DNA of 64,000 bases from contig CM043953.1 of assembly GCA_014529385.2 (NCBI GenBank), positions 68,070,372-68,134,371 of the forward strand. The letters are read 5' to 3'. The notes under the pieces were generated by a model that searched no databases, was not told the DNA's origin, and was given only the letters and a program-made list of their open reading frames with translations. The DNA is from Adiantum capillus-veneris (lineage: Eukaryota; Streptophyta; Polypodiopsida; Polypodiales; Pteridaceae). Both the position numbers and the translations under genes were made by a program. Positions 31,997-43,711 of the stretch are shown here, piece by piece (position 1 is the first letter of the stretch; each line of letters opens with the position of its first letter).

Positions 31997-32413
31997 TCAT
32001 GTGTCTTGCTTTGGAGAAGAAGAAACTGAGAGAGTCTCCTTTTCCCGAATCTCTTGCATCTGTGCCTTAACTTGAGAAAAGAGTCGCAAGAACTCTTTCA
32101 TGTGTTGGTCGCTCTTTTCTTTGACGGCGGCTGCCATTCTTTCTTGGTGTTTACGATCCATTTCTGCTTTTCTTTCCGCTCTTCTTTCTGCGTGTCTGCG
32201 ATCCGTTTCTGCCTTTCTTTCTGCATTTCTTGCTTCGCGTTCTAACTTCCTGTCCATAAACATCTGCTCCAACTCCTCCATAGGAGTTAGTGATGGAGGA
32301 GTTAGTGCAATCCTTGGCGTAGATGGGGAAGGGGGAGGGTCGGAAAAACCTCCTGGTGGGGAAAATTCTTCTTCGCCTCTCTCATGCTCATCACCTCTAA
32401 GCAAAGTATCCAT
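31997..32413 (-). pseudogene. F3b gag
   Basis: Same protein as the array gag: GDEHERGEEEFSPPG, DPPPSPSTP, then a long charged coil (ERKAETDRRHAERRAERKAEMDR region). The equivalent of the usual start ATG is ATC in this copy, so translation could only begin at the internal ATG at 32413. The capsid-like domain of the unit 2 gag is missing here, and the frame ends at 31997 next to the second reading frame. Confidence 0.65.
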
Positions 32414-32918
32414 TCCATTTCGAGTGATGACGATTCAGAAGTCGTGGGTTCTTGTGGTCTTGGGTTCTTAAGTTCACGGGGAACTTGGGTTCTTGGGGGT
32501 CTTGGGTCTTGGTTTCTTGAGTTCTTGAGATTCTTGCGGGTCTTGAGATTCTTGAGTTCTTCTTTCGCTTGCAATCTGTGTTTGAGAAGGATCTTCTCTT
32601 CACCCGAGTTCTTCTCTTTTCCGCGGGCGCACCCCTTGGCGGCCTTGAGCTCACACCAAGGTTGCTTTTTCCCACCTCACGTCGATTGGCCAACCGCTAA
32701 GTGCACGGTCCGCTCTCAATGAGTGAAAAGAGGCACAAGGGGAGGCTGGACAAGCCCTTCTTTCCTGGGATTCCTATCACTCTTCAACAACACGATTAGG
32801 AATCGACACGCCCAAGCGAACTTGGGTTCGTGCGACCGCAACAAGCAAAAAAAATTCTTGTGATTCTTGTGGTTCTTTCCTTGAGTGATATAGAACACTG
32901 CCAAAGCACTGATACCAA

Positions 32919-34056
32919 TGTAAGGTGCTGCGGAATGAATGTTTGAACTTTGCTCAAGATGAGTGCTACGAACTGTGCTCAAGGTTCCTTTTCGTACTTA
33001 TGGGAGGTAGAGCCTTCCGTTCTTAATGAGAGAGTGCAATAATCATAACAAAGTGAGTGGACACTGTGCGTGCAAGTGTATGAGACTGAGAGATAGAGAG
33101 AGAAGAGAATAAGACACCAGAGACGTAAAACCCTCCTCCGAAGGCCCCACTCTCGTCGACGAGAGTAGTCTACTTATGATTGCACAAACTGGTACAAACT
33201 GAATGCATGTGACTGATGCAAGTCTAGGCTATGTCGGCGATGACGACGGTGATGGCGAGACCGACCTAAGGGCTGAAATCTGCAATCTTTCATCTGCCGT
33301 CCAAAACACTATGGGCTGAAATCTGCTCTTGCCGAAAACGCTAAGGAAAACGCTGATTTTGCTGGTCTTTAGGGCTGAAAATCTGCATCTACTGTAGGGC
33401 TGAAAACTGAAGTTCTTTGGGCTGAATCTGCTGTTGTTTCATTGCTGAAAAACGCCAGGCTGAAATCTCTCAAAAACGCTACTGTAGCAAAACGCCAGGC
33501 CTGGGAATCTGCTGGCGATGAGGGAGATTTGGAAAGTCAAGTCCTGTGATGGCTATGTGGTGAAGACCTGCTGGAAACGCTAGGATTCTGTGAAGCTAGG
33601 GCGATCTGACGAAAAACGCTAGGATGGGATCTTGCTTGGAGGAGGAAACCGCCAAGGTTCTTGCTTGAGAAGTTGCCTGTTGAGCTTGGCTCCTATTGCC
33701 TCTTCTACCAATTAGTGCTAGTCTAGGTTTGCTTATATACAAACTTACTCGATTTGCCCTACCTACTTTCCAACAAAAGTCACTTAAAAATAATAAGTGA
33801 AAAATGTCAAAAATAGGTAAAATAGGCTAAATGCACTAGAAAATTCAACTGAAAGGATTCTGATGGGAATGCTTATGATCATGCTATGTGCAACCAGAGG
33901 ATATGCATCTATACTAAGTGACTGGGCATGCACGGTCTACGAATAGACTCACAAAAGTGTCAGATCGCTGCTAAATCTAGACTGACTGGACTGACTGAAC
34001 CCTTGTCGTGTTGTAGCTTGTCCACGGACACATAGGGTTGGATGTGTCACGTGACA
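32919..34056 (-). repeat. F3b 5' LTR (1138 bp)
   Basis: Minus strand TGTCACGTGACA (34045-34056) to CACCTTACA, beside a Met primer site with one change (TGGTATCAGTGC). TATA box on the minus strand at about 33732-33739, GCGTTTT-type motifs about 33,320-33,630. To its right the F1c RT starts at TGATGATATCC. Confidence 0.85.
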
Positions 34057-35836
34057 TGATGATATCCACTCTTCAAATCAATCCTGCTAAAGCACGAGGA
34101 TCCCTGTAATCTGTCGAGTATATCATCAATCCTAGGAATCGGAAATCTGTTCTTGATGGTGATTTTGTTGAGAGCTCTATAATCAATGCACATTCTCCAA
34201 GATCCGTCTTTCTTCAAAACCAACAACACTGGAGAGCAGTACGGTGAAGTACTAGGCTGGACAAGACCCTTTTCCAAGAGGTCTTCCACTTGGTTCATAA
34301 TCTCTTCATTCTGTGCTCGGCTCACACGATAAGGTGGCCGGTTCGGTGGTGTGCTTCCAAGTATCAGATCAATGGTATGATCTTCAGGACGAGCAGGTGG
34401 TAACTCGCCTGGTAGGCCCTCTGAGAAGCAATCGGCATGAGAGTGGAGAAAATCTTTGCGTTCTTTCTGGGTTGCTCTCTCTCGTTCTACTTACGTTTGT
34501 AGAAGTCTGTTCAGCTCTTTGTGTCATGACCTCATCGGTGGGGTAGGTCAGACTGCCATAATGAATAAGCCCCGTTTCGCATGACTCATCAACTCCTGAA
34601 TAGAAGCTGACTTATGTTCTAAGCAGTGATCTCAGATCTATGTAGGTAGACCCAAGGTAAACCGCTCAATATGTTCTCTGAACGAGATCTTCTTGAATGA
34701 AGAGGCGGGTAGAAAAGAGCTCCAGAATCTCTCGAAATAAGCGTCCATTGTATCTTTCTTGGTCATCCGAAGATGGTTCCAAGCAGCTCGTATATCGCGT
34801 CAATACTCTTGAATCAGCCAAGAAGAAATAAAAAGCTTCTTAAATTTCAGCCATTTAACTAGCGCAGTATTGTTTAAAAGAAGCGTGGACCACCATGTTC
34901 GAGCATTCCCCTTAAAGTAAGAGGCAGCTCTCCGAATCTTAGAGTGCTCTGAGTAGCGTCCTTCCGCGAAAGCGATGTCAAACTGCTGTACAAAAGACAA
35001 AGCCTTCGAAGCATCTCTATATCCCGAAAACGTGTCAAATTTAATTGACTGTCTATCTTCCTTAAACTCTCGGACCTTCTTGCTTTTATCTTCCATAAAG
35101 TCATATTGGTTGGCTGTATAAAAATTCTTCTTCTTTGCATAAAAGCTGCTATCGTCAAAGTCTGATCTGTCTGTAGACGAGTCCTCTGTAGAACTGTCAC
35201 TCACACTGGGCGAGATTTAGACTTCTTTGCCTTTTTCTTGCCCTTATTGAAGCGTTGTTTCTTGCTTCGCTTTTTGCCTTTTCGGTCTTCTTCGCTCGAG
35301 TCAGATGAGCTAGAAGAACTCTCAGAAGAAGAAGAAGACGAAGAAGAAGAACAGGGTACTTCTTCGAATCGAACACGCTTCTTCTGGTTCTTTGCCTTTT
35401 CAAATGTCGACTAACGACCCAAATAACCCGAGAAGTCAGTGTCTTCCTTCTACTTTTTGTGCTTTTTAGCTTTGTTTTGCGTGTCAAAAAGCTTAGCAAT
35501 CCGTGCATCAACCACCTCTTCTAATTCCTTCTTTGAATATTTCTTGTAAGCAAAAGGTTTCTTGAGAGCGGGTTTTGGGGGTGGTGTTGTGGTTTTCTGC
35601 CACTCCGCATGCACTTCCTGATAAGAAGTCTCGCTCATATATTTTGCAAATTTTGGGTCCTTTGCAAAATTGAGCATCATCTTTGTTGCATTGCCGATCA
35701 ATTGACGACGCTCCATCTCTCGATGCTCCGCCTGAGTAGGCCGAGGCGGGCCATACTCTCTGTCTGAATCTTCGTTGTGATCCCAGCCCGCATCTCCAGA
35801 TGCAGAGGGAGTCGACTGATCATTGCCTGAAGCCAT
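34057..35836 (-). pseudogene. F1c gag and start of RT, with an internal deletion
   Basis: Gag starts at 35836 (MASGNDQSTPSASGD) and runs with frameshifts (near 35,220, 35,420 and 35,450) to about 34,500. A deletion then removes the zinc knuckle and protease, and the RT N-terminal region follows: [60 protein letters not shown]. The RT is cut at YHH by the F3b insertion. The remainder of F1c is missing except for the LTR stub at 9110-9125. Confidence 0.8.
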
Positions 35837-35909
35837 AGGTGCCGCGGAAAAAAAAAAATCGGGGATCGGATTTCCCGTAGAAGAGAAATCGGCCGTGCTC
35901 TGATACCAC

Positions 35910-36162
35910 TGTAACAGACTTGGACACTCCAAGTCAAGAATCAACCGCGACAGCACCAAATAACCACTTCAAAACAATTCACAGATCACAATAGATTTGC
36001 ACTGGCCCGGCGGAGTTCCGTGCCTAGAGATATTGGCCCCAAAGACTGGCACCCCTTTCGGTATTTCTTTTTATATTAATCAATCATCCAAAAAGTGAAA
36101 GTAAATAGATAATAAGAAAGAAATCAACAAAAAGGATAGATAGTAGTCACACGCTGGTGACA
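35910..36162 (-). repeat. Hybrid LTR: family 1 R/U5 fused to family 2 U3 start
   Basis: 35910-36086 is family 1 LTR (TGTAACAGACTTGG to ATATTAATCAATCAT); 36087-36162 is the first about 75 bp of the family 2 LTR, identical to 52647-52722. The left side is the F1c primer site and gag, the right side is the family 2 polypurine tract and 3' UTR. So it serves as 5' LTR of F1c and 3' LTR of F2 at once. Confidence 0.75.
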
Positions 36163-36356
36163 TACCCCCCTCTTGAAATCTCAAACGTGCTCGTTTGCAT
36201 CTATGTCATTCATGCTCCTAGTCAACACTGATGTATTCAACACCTGTCGACACATGTACGACACATACATGCTCATTGTCAACCCTGGTGTATTCAACAC
36301 CTCGTCGACTCATGTATTGCCTGCGTGTGAACCCTGTCCCAATGACATAGTGGTAG
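36163..36356 (-). other. F2 3' UTR, distal part, with polypurine tract
   Basis: Minus-strand sequence ending GATTTCAAGAGGGGGGTA before the hybrid LTR. It shares GACGTTTG..GATTTCAAGAG with the family 2 remnant at 5361-5387. Its right edge GGTAG (36352-36356) is the target duplication of F1d. Confidence 0.7.
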
Positions 36357-36766
36357 TGTAACAGACTTGGACACTCCAAGTCAAGAATCAACCGCGACAG
36401 CACCAAATAACCACTTCAAAACAATTCACAGATCACAATAGATTTGCACTGGCCCGGCGGAGTTCCGTGCCTAGAGATATTGGCCCCAAAGACTGGCGCC
36501 CCTTTCGGTATTTCTTTTTATATTAATCAATCATCAAAGTACAAGAGAGCGGTTAGGGTTTCACTCTCAGACTCTGCGTCCAGATGCTCTGAGAAGTGAG
36601 GCCCTCACCACTAATTTAAAGGTTACAAGGGATGCCCAAAAGCAGAGCCCCAAAAGCTTCAAATCAAAAGCAATCAGTTCTCTCTCTTAGAGAGAGTCTC
36701 TTTTTTTAATTAAAAACGAAGCAAGTTCTCTCTTTCATGCAAAAAGCAACGCCCAAAAGCTGCCAG

Positions 36767-39700
36767 CAAGGTGGAAAGGTACGTAGTGTACGGTACGGTT
36801 TAGGTACGTACGGAACGTACTTCGGTACTGAACCAACCTTTAGGTACGTGATAGGTACGTACCATTTGTAAAAAAAGACAATTACACTAAATTTAAGTTC
36901 ACAGACCTTTCAAAATTCAGCCTCATTAACAATGCAATGCTTAAAATGAACATATTGATCAAAAAACTTAATGACTCAAGATTCAATACTCAATGAGAAA
37001 ACCAATGACCATAAATCATAAGACCAAATAACAACTACAAAGTTCAAACATCATGTCCATGGCATTACCCAGGAGTGGGCATATACCATACAAACTGAAT
37101 CAAGATCCAAAACAAAGTACTGTGAAATACTACAATGCCATAATAACAATAAAAGTCTGCTGCAGCCTGTCCTCCAAAGCATGAAGTCACCAGTGTGCAC
37201 TAAGACGTGCGGCCTCAAAAGTCTGTGTCAGATGCGGAAGATGAATCGTCGGTAGAGAGCAAGCCCCCATCATCAAGGACATTGCCCTCCTCATCAAACT
37301 CAGGGTCAAGCTCAATATGCTCAACTCTGGTACAAGCACCTCTGCACCACAAGCCTCCTCAGGCATATCAGCAATCTCTGCATGGATGAGCCGGACAGCT
37401 TCATTCGCTCGCCTGCGAATGGAGCGAATAGGAAGCTTCCCCCTGCGAATACTCTCTCGTCTCACAGTGTCTGGATCTCCTCCCACCGTGCGTAGAGGAA
37501 GGCTAAGAGCTCGTGCACGTGATCTAGTCACACGACGATCCACGCTCTCGAGCTCTCTATGCAGCTCTCTGAGAATCTGCTCCTGCTCGTCTCTAATCTG
37601 TCGGTCCACCTCCTCTTGTCTAGGATCATCTACCATTTTCAGCTCTGTCGCATCAACCTGTTGAAGAGTAAAATAAAGTTAAACTGACTTATTTATGGCA
37701 TATGCTTGCAGGTTGAGTTTACAGTGGCCAACATCAAGGTAATTACCTGTTTGGGTTGCCCCAAAGAATGGTAACTCCGCACGAGCCTCATGTTGGCTCT
37801 GCAATACACCAACTTCTCCAATTGAGAAGTGCTAAGGCGATTTCGAATCTTCGTGTGTATGAGAGAGTAAGCACTCCAATTGCGCTCACATGCTCCAGCC
37901 GAGCAATCCTGCTCAGTGATCAAGCAAGAGCGCAATCATCAGCAAGAGAGTGACAAGTGTCAAGTAATATAAAGATGGAGTTAGAAGTTTAAAATGATAT
38001 ATACAATGTAATCATGGATGGCAGTTTCCTAACCTGGGAAAGGATACAAGAGCAATGCGTGAGAGGTTGGGAAGACCAACTCTCCCATACGAGTGCCACC
38101 ACGTCAAAGGATACTTTGTGGCTTCCTTCCTCAAAGAAACTGCTCTCGTGAAAGAAGCGCCAATGCCATTCATGTAGTTGGTGAATTCCTTGTCTATCCC
38201 AAGCTGATCATCCTCTGAAAACATGAGCCCAACATACTCTGATTGTTTTGTGCTAAGCAAGGTATCACTCCATAGCTCTGGCGACCTGTAGAGAGGATGA
38301 AGCATGGCAGCCATCGCATGTATGGGACGGCTCATGAAAGTCCAGCGGCTCTCAACACATCCCAATAAATCTGATCGGCTGAAATATCAAAACAACTTGT
38401 CAATACAAGTTAACTGTTATAACTTAGACTTGATGGTTAAAATAGACAAGTTACAACCATTAGAACATGAGGAACCCTTACCGATCAATAGTCAACAGAT
38501 CGCATTTGGAAACGTGGTCTTTCATCTGCATAAACAGATGATAGACTAGTCCCAAGGTCGATCCCTCCATATCCGTCAATCGAAGGAGGACGTAGACTGG
38601 CTTGAGTGCCACTGAAAGAGCGTGCACTTCCTGCCAAAAGCTCTCATCAAGGATCCGCCTCTGCAAGTATTTTGTAGATTCATCCTGCGATCTTGACATG
38701 CCTCGCCATTTTGGATCCACCACTGTCTGTAGTAGTGGATCTCTAAGTTTGTAGAGCCTCTGTAAAACCAAGTAAATGTAGGCAAACCTGGTTTTTGAAG
38801 GTCGAACCATATCCAAAGTGCTATGGCTGCGGAAGATAGCAAGAGCCTGATGTTTCTTGCGAAAGAATGTGGTGACCTTGACTACATCTGCAACTATGGG
38901 CTGCACCCATGAAAGTTTGCCAATATCCTCCATGAGCAAATCCAAACAATGTGCAGCACATGGAGTCCACACTATGCCAGGAAAATGTTGCTCCACCATA
39001 AATCCCATTGCCTTGCAATTAGCTGCATTATCTTTCACCACCTGCACAACATTCTCCTTGCCAACCTCCTCTATGGCTGTTTTGATGTGACCAAAAATAA
39101 ACTCAGCCGTGATCTTTTCCCCTAGTTTTCCTGCATCCACAGCACGCAAGAAATAGGTGCCCAAAGCAGAAGACACAAGAATATTGATTATGTGTCGTCT
39201 GCGTATGTCTGCCCAACCATCTGAGATAACGGTGCATCCAAACTCCTTCCATCCAGTGTTCACAGGCGTAAGCGCCTTGTCAATTAAGGCCTTTTGTTCA
39301 TCTAACATAGTGGTGCGCATCTTTGTGTAATCAAGACCTGTCCATGTCTCAGTAGGCCCCACCTGTGCAATGGCTTTTACCATTCTTTTCCACTGATCTG
39401 CGCGCAAAACATTGAAAGATATGTTGCACTCAATAAGAGTGCGACATATCTCCATCTCTGCCACCCTCTGAACCTCCTCCAACCTCTGTCTCCGCACCTA
39501 AAGACTCCAGCTCTCCAACAAAAGCATCATGTAAAGCATCCTGTGTGCTGGGAGCACCTCTCAAAGCAGGAGCACCAACAGGAAAATACTCTTGAATAAG
39601 CTGCTCCCTCAAAGGTGGTGGTATTTTCTCACATGCACCAATCTGATCAGTGCACCCAATGCCTGTCAAGTGCTTTTTGACTCGCGTAATAGTGCTGGTG

Positions 39701-40208
39701 TATTGGTCCCCACAATACTTGCATTGCCATAAGCGTGTACCAGAACCTTGCTGAGAAGTGGTCGTGATGATCCTCAAAACATTGGTGTGGAGCGACCAGT
39801 TGGGGTTGGTTTTACGCGGCATAATGAATCCTGCACATTGCAAATGCAAAAGAGTGCACGCACATGAGAAGTACGGAGTGCGAGAGAAGAGTACGGAGTG
39901 CATGGCGGCAGAAGCAGTACCTTTTCACGCGCGTAGCTCGGATCTGCAGGACTCTGTGCACTGCTCTGCAGACTTCTCTGTAACAGAACAGAGACTCTTT
40001 TGCTACAGTGGTCGATTAAAAAAGCCTAAGGCTTCCCCCCTTCACACTAATAAGCCTAACTGGAAGCGCTCCCTAGCGGAATTTGTCCGAGCAAAAAACG
40101 CCCAAAAAAAAATTTTATGCCGTATTGTACCGCACGGTACGTATTGTACCATACCGTACGGTTGTACCGTACGGAAAGGTACCGTACGTACGTACGCATT
40201 CTACTATG
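36767..40208 (-). mobile_element. hAT-superfamily DNA transposon (3.44 kb) with 8-bp target duplication
   Basis: Flanked by GCTGCCAG (36759-36766) and GCTGCCAA (40209-40216), 7 of 8 identical; the uninterrupted F1d 5' LTR has GCTGCCAGCGCAAATTG at this place (about 45,484). Imperfect terminal inverted repeats: CAAGGTGGAAAGGTACGTA at the left, and CATAGTAGAATGCGTACGTA as the reverse complement of the right end. Both subterminal regions are crowded with GTACG/CGTAC motifs (36777-36860 and 40120-40195), as expected for transposase binding. The transposase gene reads on the minus strand. Confidence 0.85.
37187..39822 (-). pseudogene. hAT transposase gene with introns (BED finger, DUF659-type core, hATC)
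   Basis: From ATG at 39822: MPRKTNPNWSLHTNVLR, a BED-type finger (WQCKYCGDQYTSTITRVKKHL), then after a frame change near 39,450 the DUF659-like core (CNISFNVLRADQW, ISDGWADIRRRHIINILV, VVKDNAANCKAMG, WTPCAAHCLDLLMEDIG). An intron 38379-38481 (GTAAGG...TTTCAG) joins LTIDR to RSDLLGCVESRWTFMSRP. The hATC part (DCSAGACERNWSAYSLIHTKIRNRL) is at 37,75x-37,91x. A third intron 37658-37746 (GTAATT...CAACAG) joins QPKQ to VDATELKMVDDPRQEE. The junction near 37,935-38,030 is unclear. One frameshift is certain, so the product is probably inactive. Confidence 0.75.
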
Positions 40209-41005
40209 GCTGCCAACGCAAATTGCGGCGCAATTTTCGGAAAATCCATACAAACCTGCCACGTGGCATTGGCGCCAGAAATTAGGGTTTTAGCCAGCAA
40301 TTAGGATTTCCAGAAATTAGGGTTTGCTGTGAATTAGGATTTCTGGCAGATTTTAGGGTTTGCAGGAATTTTAGGGTTTCTGCTGTCCGCCACGTCATCA
40401 CTTTGTGACATACCCCCCTCTTGAAAGCATTGTAATCGATCGCGATTACGCCTGCAAAACCGACAAAAGCCATAAACCGTCTTAGCAAACACTGACTGTT
40501 AGTACCTACGTACTAGGAACACACATCTAGCACATGTACAAAATCGACAGTCGCATCACACGACATCACAGGACATCACCAGACATCACATGACATTCAA
40601 CATTCATTCGGATCTTAGACCATGATTTATCGGCAATGTAGCTAGCAATCACATCTAGGTCCAATCGGGACCTCATCGATGTCCGATTGACTAACCCCTA
40701 TTGCAACCATGTCTATTCGAGATCAAGTAGACCAAAATGCTGCAGTCATTTCGTCTATCAATTCCTGCAATCACAAGAAGTCAAGAACAAATCAGTATCA
40801 TAATCAGGAATTCCATTTCATAAAGTCATCTAGCAGAATACTGCCAGCTCTCAGTATCCCTGAAGCTCACAGAGACATCAGTGACTTTAGTATCAAAATC
40901 CAGGCATCTATGGACAAAGGTGTGGAGTGACTCCCCTCTTGTGCATCCCATTGCACCAGATCTCCGGTCAAGCTGAATTCAAGGTTCCGTTTGGAGTAGA
41001 CTATG

Positions 41006-41545
41006 CTAAACCAAAACATCGAGGTAAAGTTTCACAATCCGAGGAGTATCTGCTAGGTCCTCCTCCTCCATCCACTTCGCATCAAATGCAGGAAAGTTCT
41101 TGAACCAAACCAAGAACCCGCCTTCGGACTTTACCTTTCTTTGTATCTTTATGTGCCAAAATCTGTTCAGGAACAAGGACTTCCTCGTTTTCTTCCACTT
41201 CGGGTTGCTCATCAAGCTCCCCATCATCGGGCACATCACCCTTAACAGGGTTCAAGAGACTCACATGCAATGCATTGTGAATCCTCCAAGTATCTGGCAG
41301 TTTCAATCGGAAGGAGACATCATTTATCTTGTCAGTGATCTGGAAAGGTCCGTAGTATCGCATACTAAGCTTTGGAAAAAGCCTCTCCTTTCCCTTTTTC
41401 TTTCGTAGGCGTGCCTTCTCAAAAGTAAGAGCACCCAATCATCCTCCTTCAGTTTCAAGTCGCGACGATGGCGATCCACTGCCTTCTTCTGTCGTTCTTG
41501 TGACTCCTGCAAAGTCTTGTGAACCTTGACAAAAGCCGTATCCAA
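41006..41545 (-). pseudogene. F1d integrase C-terminus and chromodomain
   Basis: The same broken frames as in F1a: basic segment [22 protein letters not shown] (41082-41438) and, in another frame, [19 protein letters not shown] (41006-41239). A third frame (41324-41545) holds the QESQERQKKAVDRHRRDLKL part. Shared breaks with F1a show both copies descend from an already damaged source or were mobilised in trans. Confidence 0.75.
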
Positions 41546-41575
41546 ATCTCGCGAATATTCATCCGCTTCAAATAT

Positions 41576-42472
41576 CTAATCTTTCGTGCTGAGGAAGGAT
41601 GGAACCTTCGCAGCACTTTCAACAATCTCACATGGCGTCTTCCCCGTCGAAGAGTGTATCGTGTTATTGTAGACAAATTCCACCAAAGGTAAGTTCTTTT
41701 CCCATTGAGTCTTCTGATCCGAGATACAAGACTTCAATAAATCTAAAATCACTGAATTGGCAATCTCAAATTGCCCGTCAGTCTGCAAGTGGAACGATGA
41801 CGAAAACTGCAACTGCGTGCCAATGTTCTCCCAAATTGCCTTCCAAAACCAACTCATAAATCTGGGGTCTCTGTCGGACAGAATCGTCTCATACGTGCCA
41901 TGTAATCAGAAAATCATCGTGATCATTCTGTATTCTCGGGAGATCAAAAAAATGAAATCCATTTCAATATTTTCCCAAGGGCGGGTGGGTATAGGTAAAG
42001 GCTGTAACAATCCCTGTGCCTTATGCCTGTCAAACTTGACCTTTTGGCATACCAAGCAACTGCGCACAAACTCTTCCACATCCTTCTTCAGTCTCCGCCA
42101 AAAGAAATCTCTCTCTACCCCTTTCATGGTGGTAGCAATGCCGCGGTGACCCGTAAAAGGTGGATAGTGGCATTCAGTCATAACCTTTTCCCTCAACGGC
42201 TGTGTAACGCACAACATAGTCTTTTCCATCAAGTAGCCTTCCTGAAGGGAGTATCCCGCTACTGTCTCCCCATCCCGTATCCGTATGAAAATATCTGCAA
42301 AATCTGTATCTGTGGCACACTGATCGACCATATCCTCGAAGCTCCTATGATGTATAGCGGAAATAACCAGAACCAACGGTTTTCGAGACAAAGCATCTGC
42401 CACCACATTCTTCTGTCCCTGCACATGGACAATCTGGAAGTGGAACTGTGACAAGATGTTCACCCACCGCAT
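41576..42472 (-). pseudogene. F1d integrase zinc finger and shortened core
   Basis: MRWVNILSQFHFQIVHVQGQKNVVADALSRKP, HRGIATTMKGVERDFFWRRL..CLVCQKVKFDR, MDFIFLISREYRMITMIF, then a stop at the same place where F1a has the core deletion, then MSWFWKAIWENIGTQLQFSSSFHLQTDGQ in the next frame. The catalytic core deletion between MDFIF and SDRDP is therefore ancestral to F1a and F1d. Confidence 0.75.
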
Positions 42473-42487
42473 CTGCTTTTCCGAAAG

Positions 42488-42943
42488 CTACTTCTGTGAC
42501 AAGAAGTAGCGCAAACTCTGATGGTCTGTAAAGACAGTAAAATCCGCTCCGAGCAGGTAATGCCGCCAATGAGTAAGAGCATGGATAACCGCCAGAAGCT
42601 CTTTCTCATAAATCTGTGCTGTCATCTCCGGCCTAGAGAACAAACGGCTCTTGTAAGCTATGACATGGCCTTCTTGCATCAAGACCGCACCCAGACTACG
42701 ACCACAAGCATCACAATATACTTCAAATGACTTCTGCAAGTCCGGCAAAGTCAAAATAGGTCCCATAGTCAATTTCTCTTTCAATGTCCGAAAGGTAGTC
42801 ACCTCTGTGGGTCCCCACGAAAAAGGTACTCCTTTCTGTGTCAAGGTATGTAAAGGGGAAGCAACCTCTACAAACTTTCGTATGAACCGCCTGTAGTACG
42901 AACACAGTCCCAAGAAGCTTCTAACTTCATGGACAATCCTCAA
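42488..42943 (-). pseudogene. F1d RNase H region; RT core deleted
   Basis: Starts at HEVRSFLGLCSYYRRFIRKF and carries YCDACGRSLGAVLMQ, YEKELLAVIHAL and FTDHQSLRYFL. Upstream (higher coordinates) the sequence jumps directly to the decayed protease block (GTTCTTTTCTTCAGG at about 42,950), whereas F1a has about 760 bp of RT between the same two points. The catalytic FFDD box is therefore absent. Confidence 0.8.
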
Positions 42944-43711
42944 ATCGGGAGTTCTTTTCTTCAGGTCAAAACATATTCAACCTTTATCCATCGTTCAGTT
43001 CTCCCAAAAGAATGAGTAAGAAAACTGAAGTTCATCAAGTACAATCTCTAAGCCCTTCATTTATCAAAGTCGCTTTCTCGGCCCGGTAGTCAACCACGGC
43101 GTAGTTCTTGTGGTACCAAGGGATCCCGAGTAGAACATCACTCGCGTGCCCTGAACACCCCTGTCATTGCAAACGAAGTTTGCCAATGCTCGGTGTAATG
43201 GAAACATCCCATCCGGGTGCCAGTCGAACTACCACCGCCTGTGGCGTCAGTCTGTTGGGCGAAGTTCCAAATCGAGCCGCCAATTCCAAGTGAAAAGAAG
43301 TTGGCCTTGGCTCCTTCAAAAGAGCTTCCTGATCCTTCACTTTGCCCCAAAAAAAACGGCAAAGTTTGTACTTTCATTCATTAGATTCGGTGCAGGTCCC
43401 ACGCCATGTGGTACCAGTTCTGCTTTTCTATCTGCTTTTTCTGCCACATTCCTCAGCTGCTCTCGAACTCTGAGACCTGTCGTCGTCTTTATCATTCTGT
43501 TCTTTCTGTGCCTTATCAGGGCACTTTGCGGAAATATGTCCATGTTCCCCGTATCCAAAGCACTTTCCCTCTCTCATGAAGCGAGCTCTCTCCTCAGGAG
43601 TAAGCTAGGGTCGTGCATCCTTTTTTTTCTCTAGGTTGCTCTTTTTCATTCTACTTTCATTCCCAGAAGTCTGTTCGGCTCGTTGTGTCATGGCCTCATC
43701 TGTGGGGTAGG

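Larger units (their letters stand above)
30681..34056 (-). mobile_element. F3b: fuller copy of the gag-only family 3 element
   Basis: Minus strand: 5' LTR 32919-34056, primer site 32906-32917, leader, gag 31997-32413, a second reading frame 31429-31995, a further short frame 30966-31219, a polypurine tract (AAAAGGAGGGGA, about 30963-30974) and the first 282 bp of the 3' LTR (30681-30962), cut by F1b. It shows that a complete family 3 internal region is about 1.96 kb and has no pol. Inserted in the RT of F1c. Confidence 0.75.
36357..40410 (-). repeat. F1d 3' LTR, split by a hAT transposon
   Basis: LTR parts are 36357-36766 and 40209-40410. Minus-strand start TGTCACAAAG follows AAGAGGGGGGTA at 40411. 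The sequence is otherwise close to 45078-45684. Confidence 0.85.

Noticed and set aside
40056-40304. Tyr/Arg-rich ORFs on both strands
   Set aside because: They translate the GTACG repeats of the hAT subterminal region.
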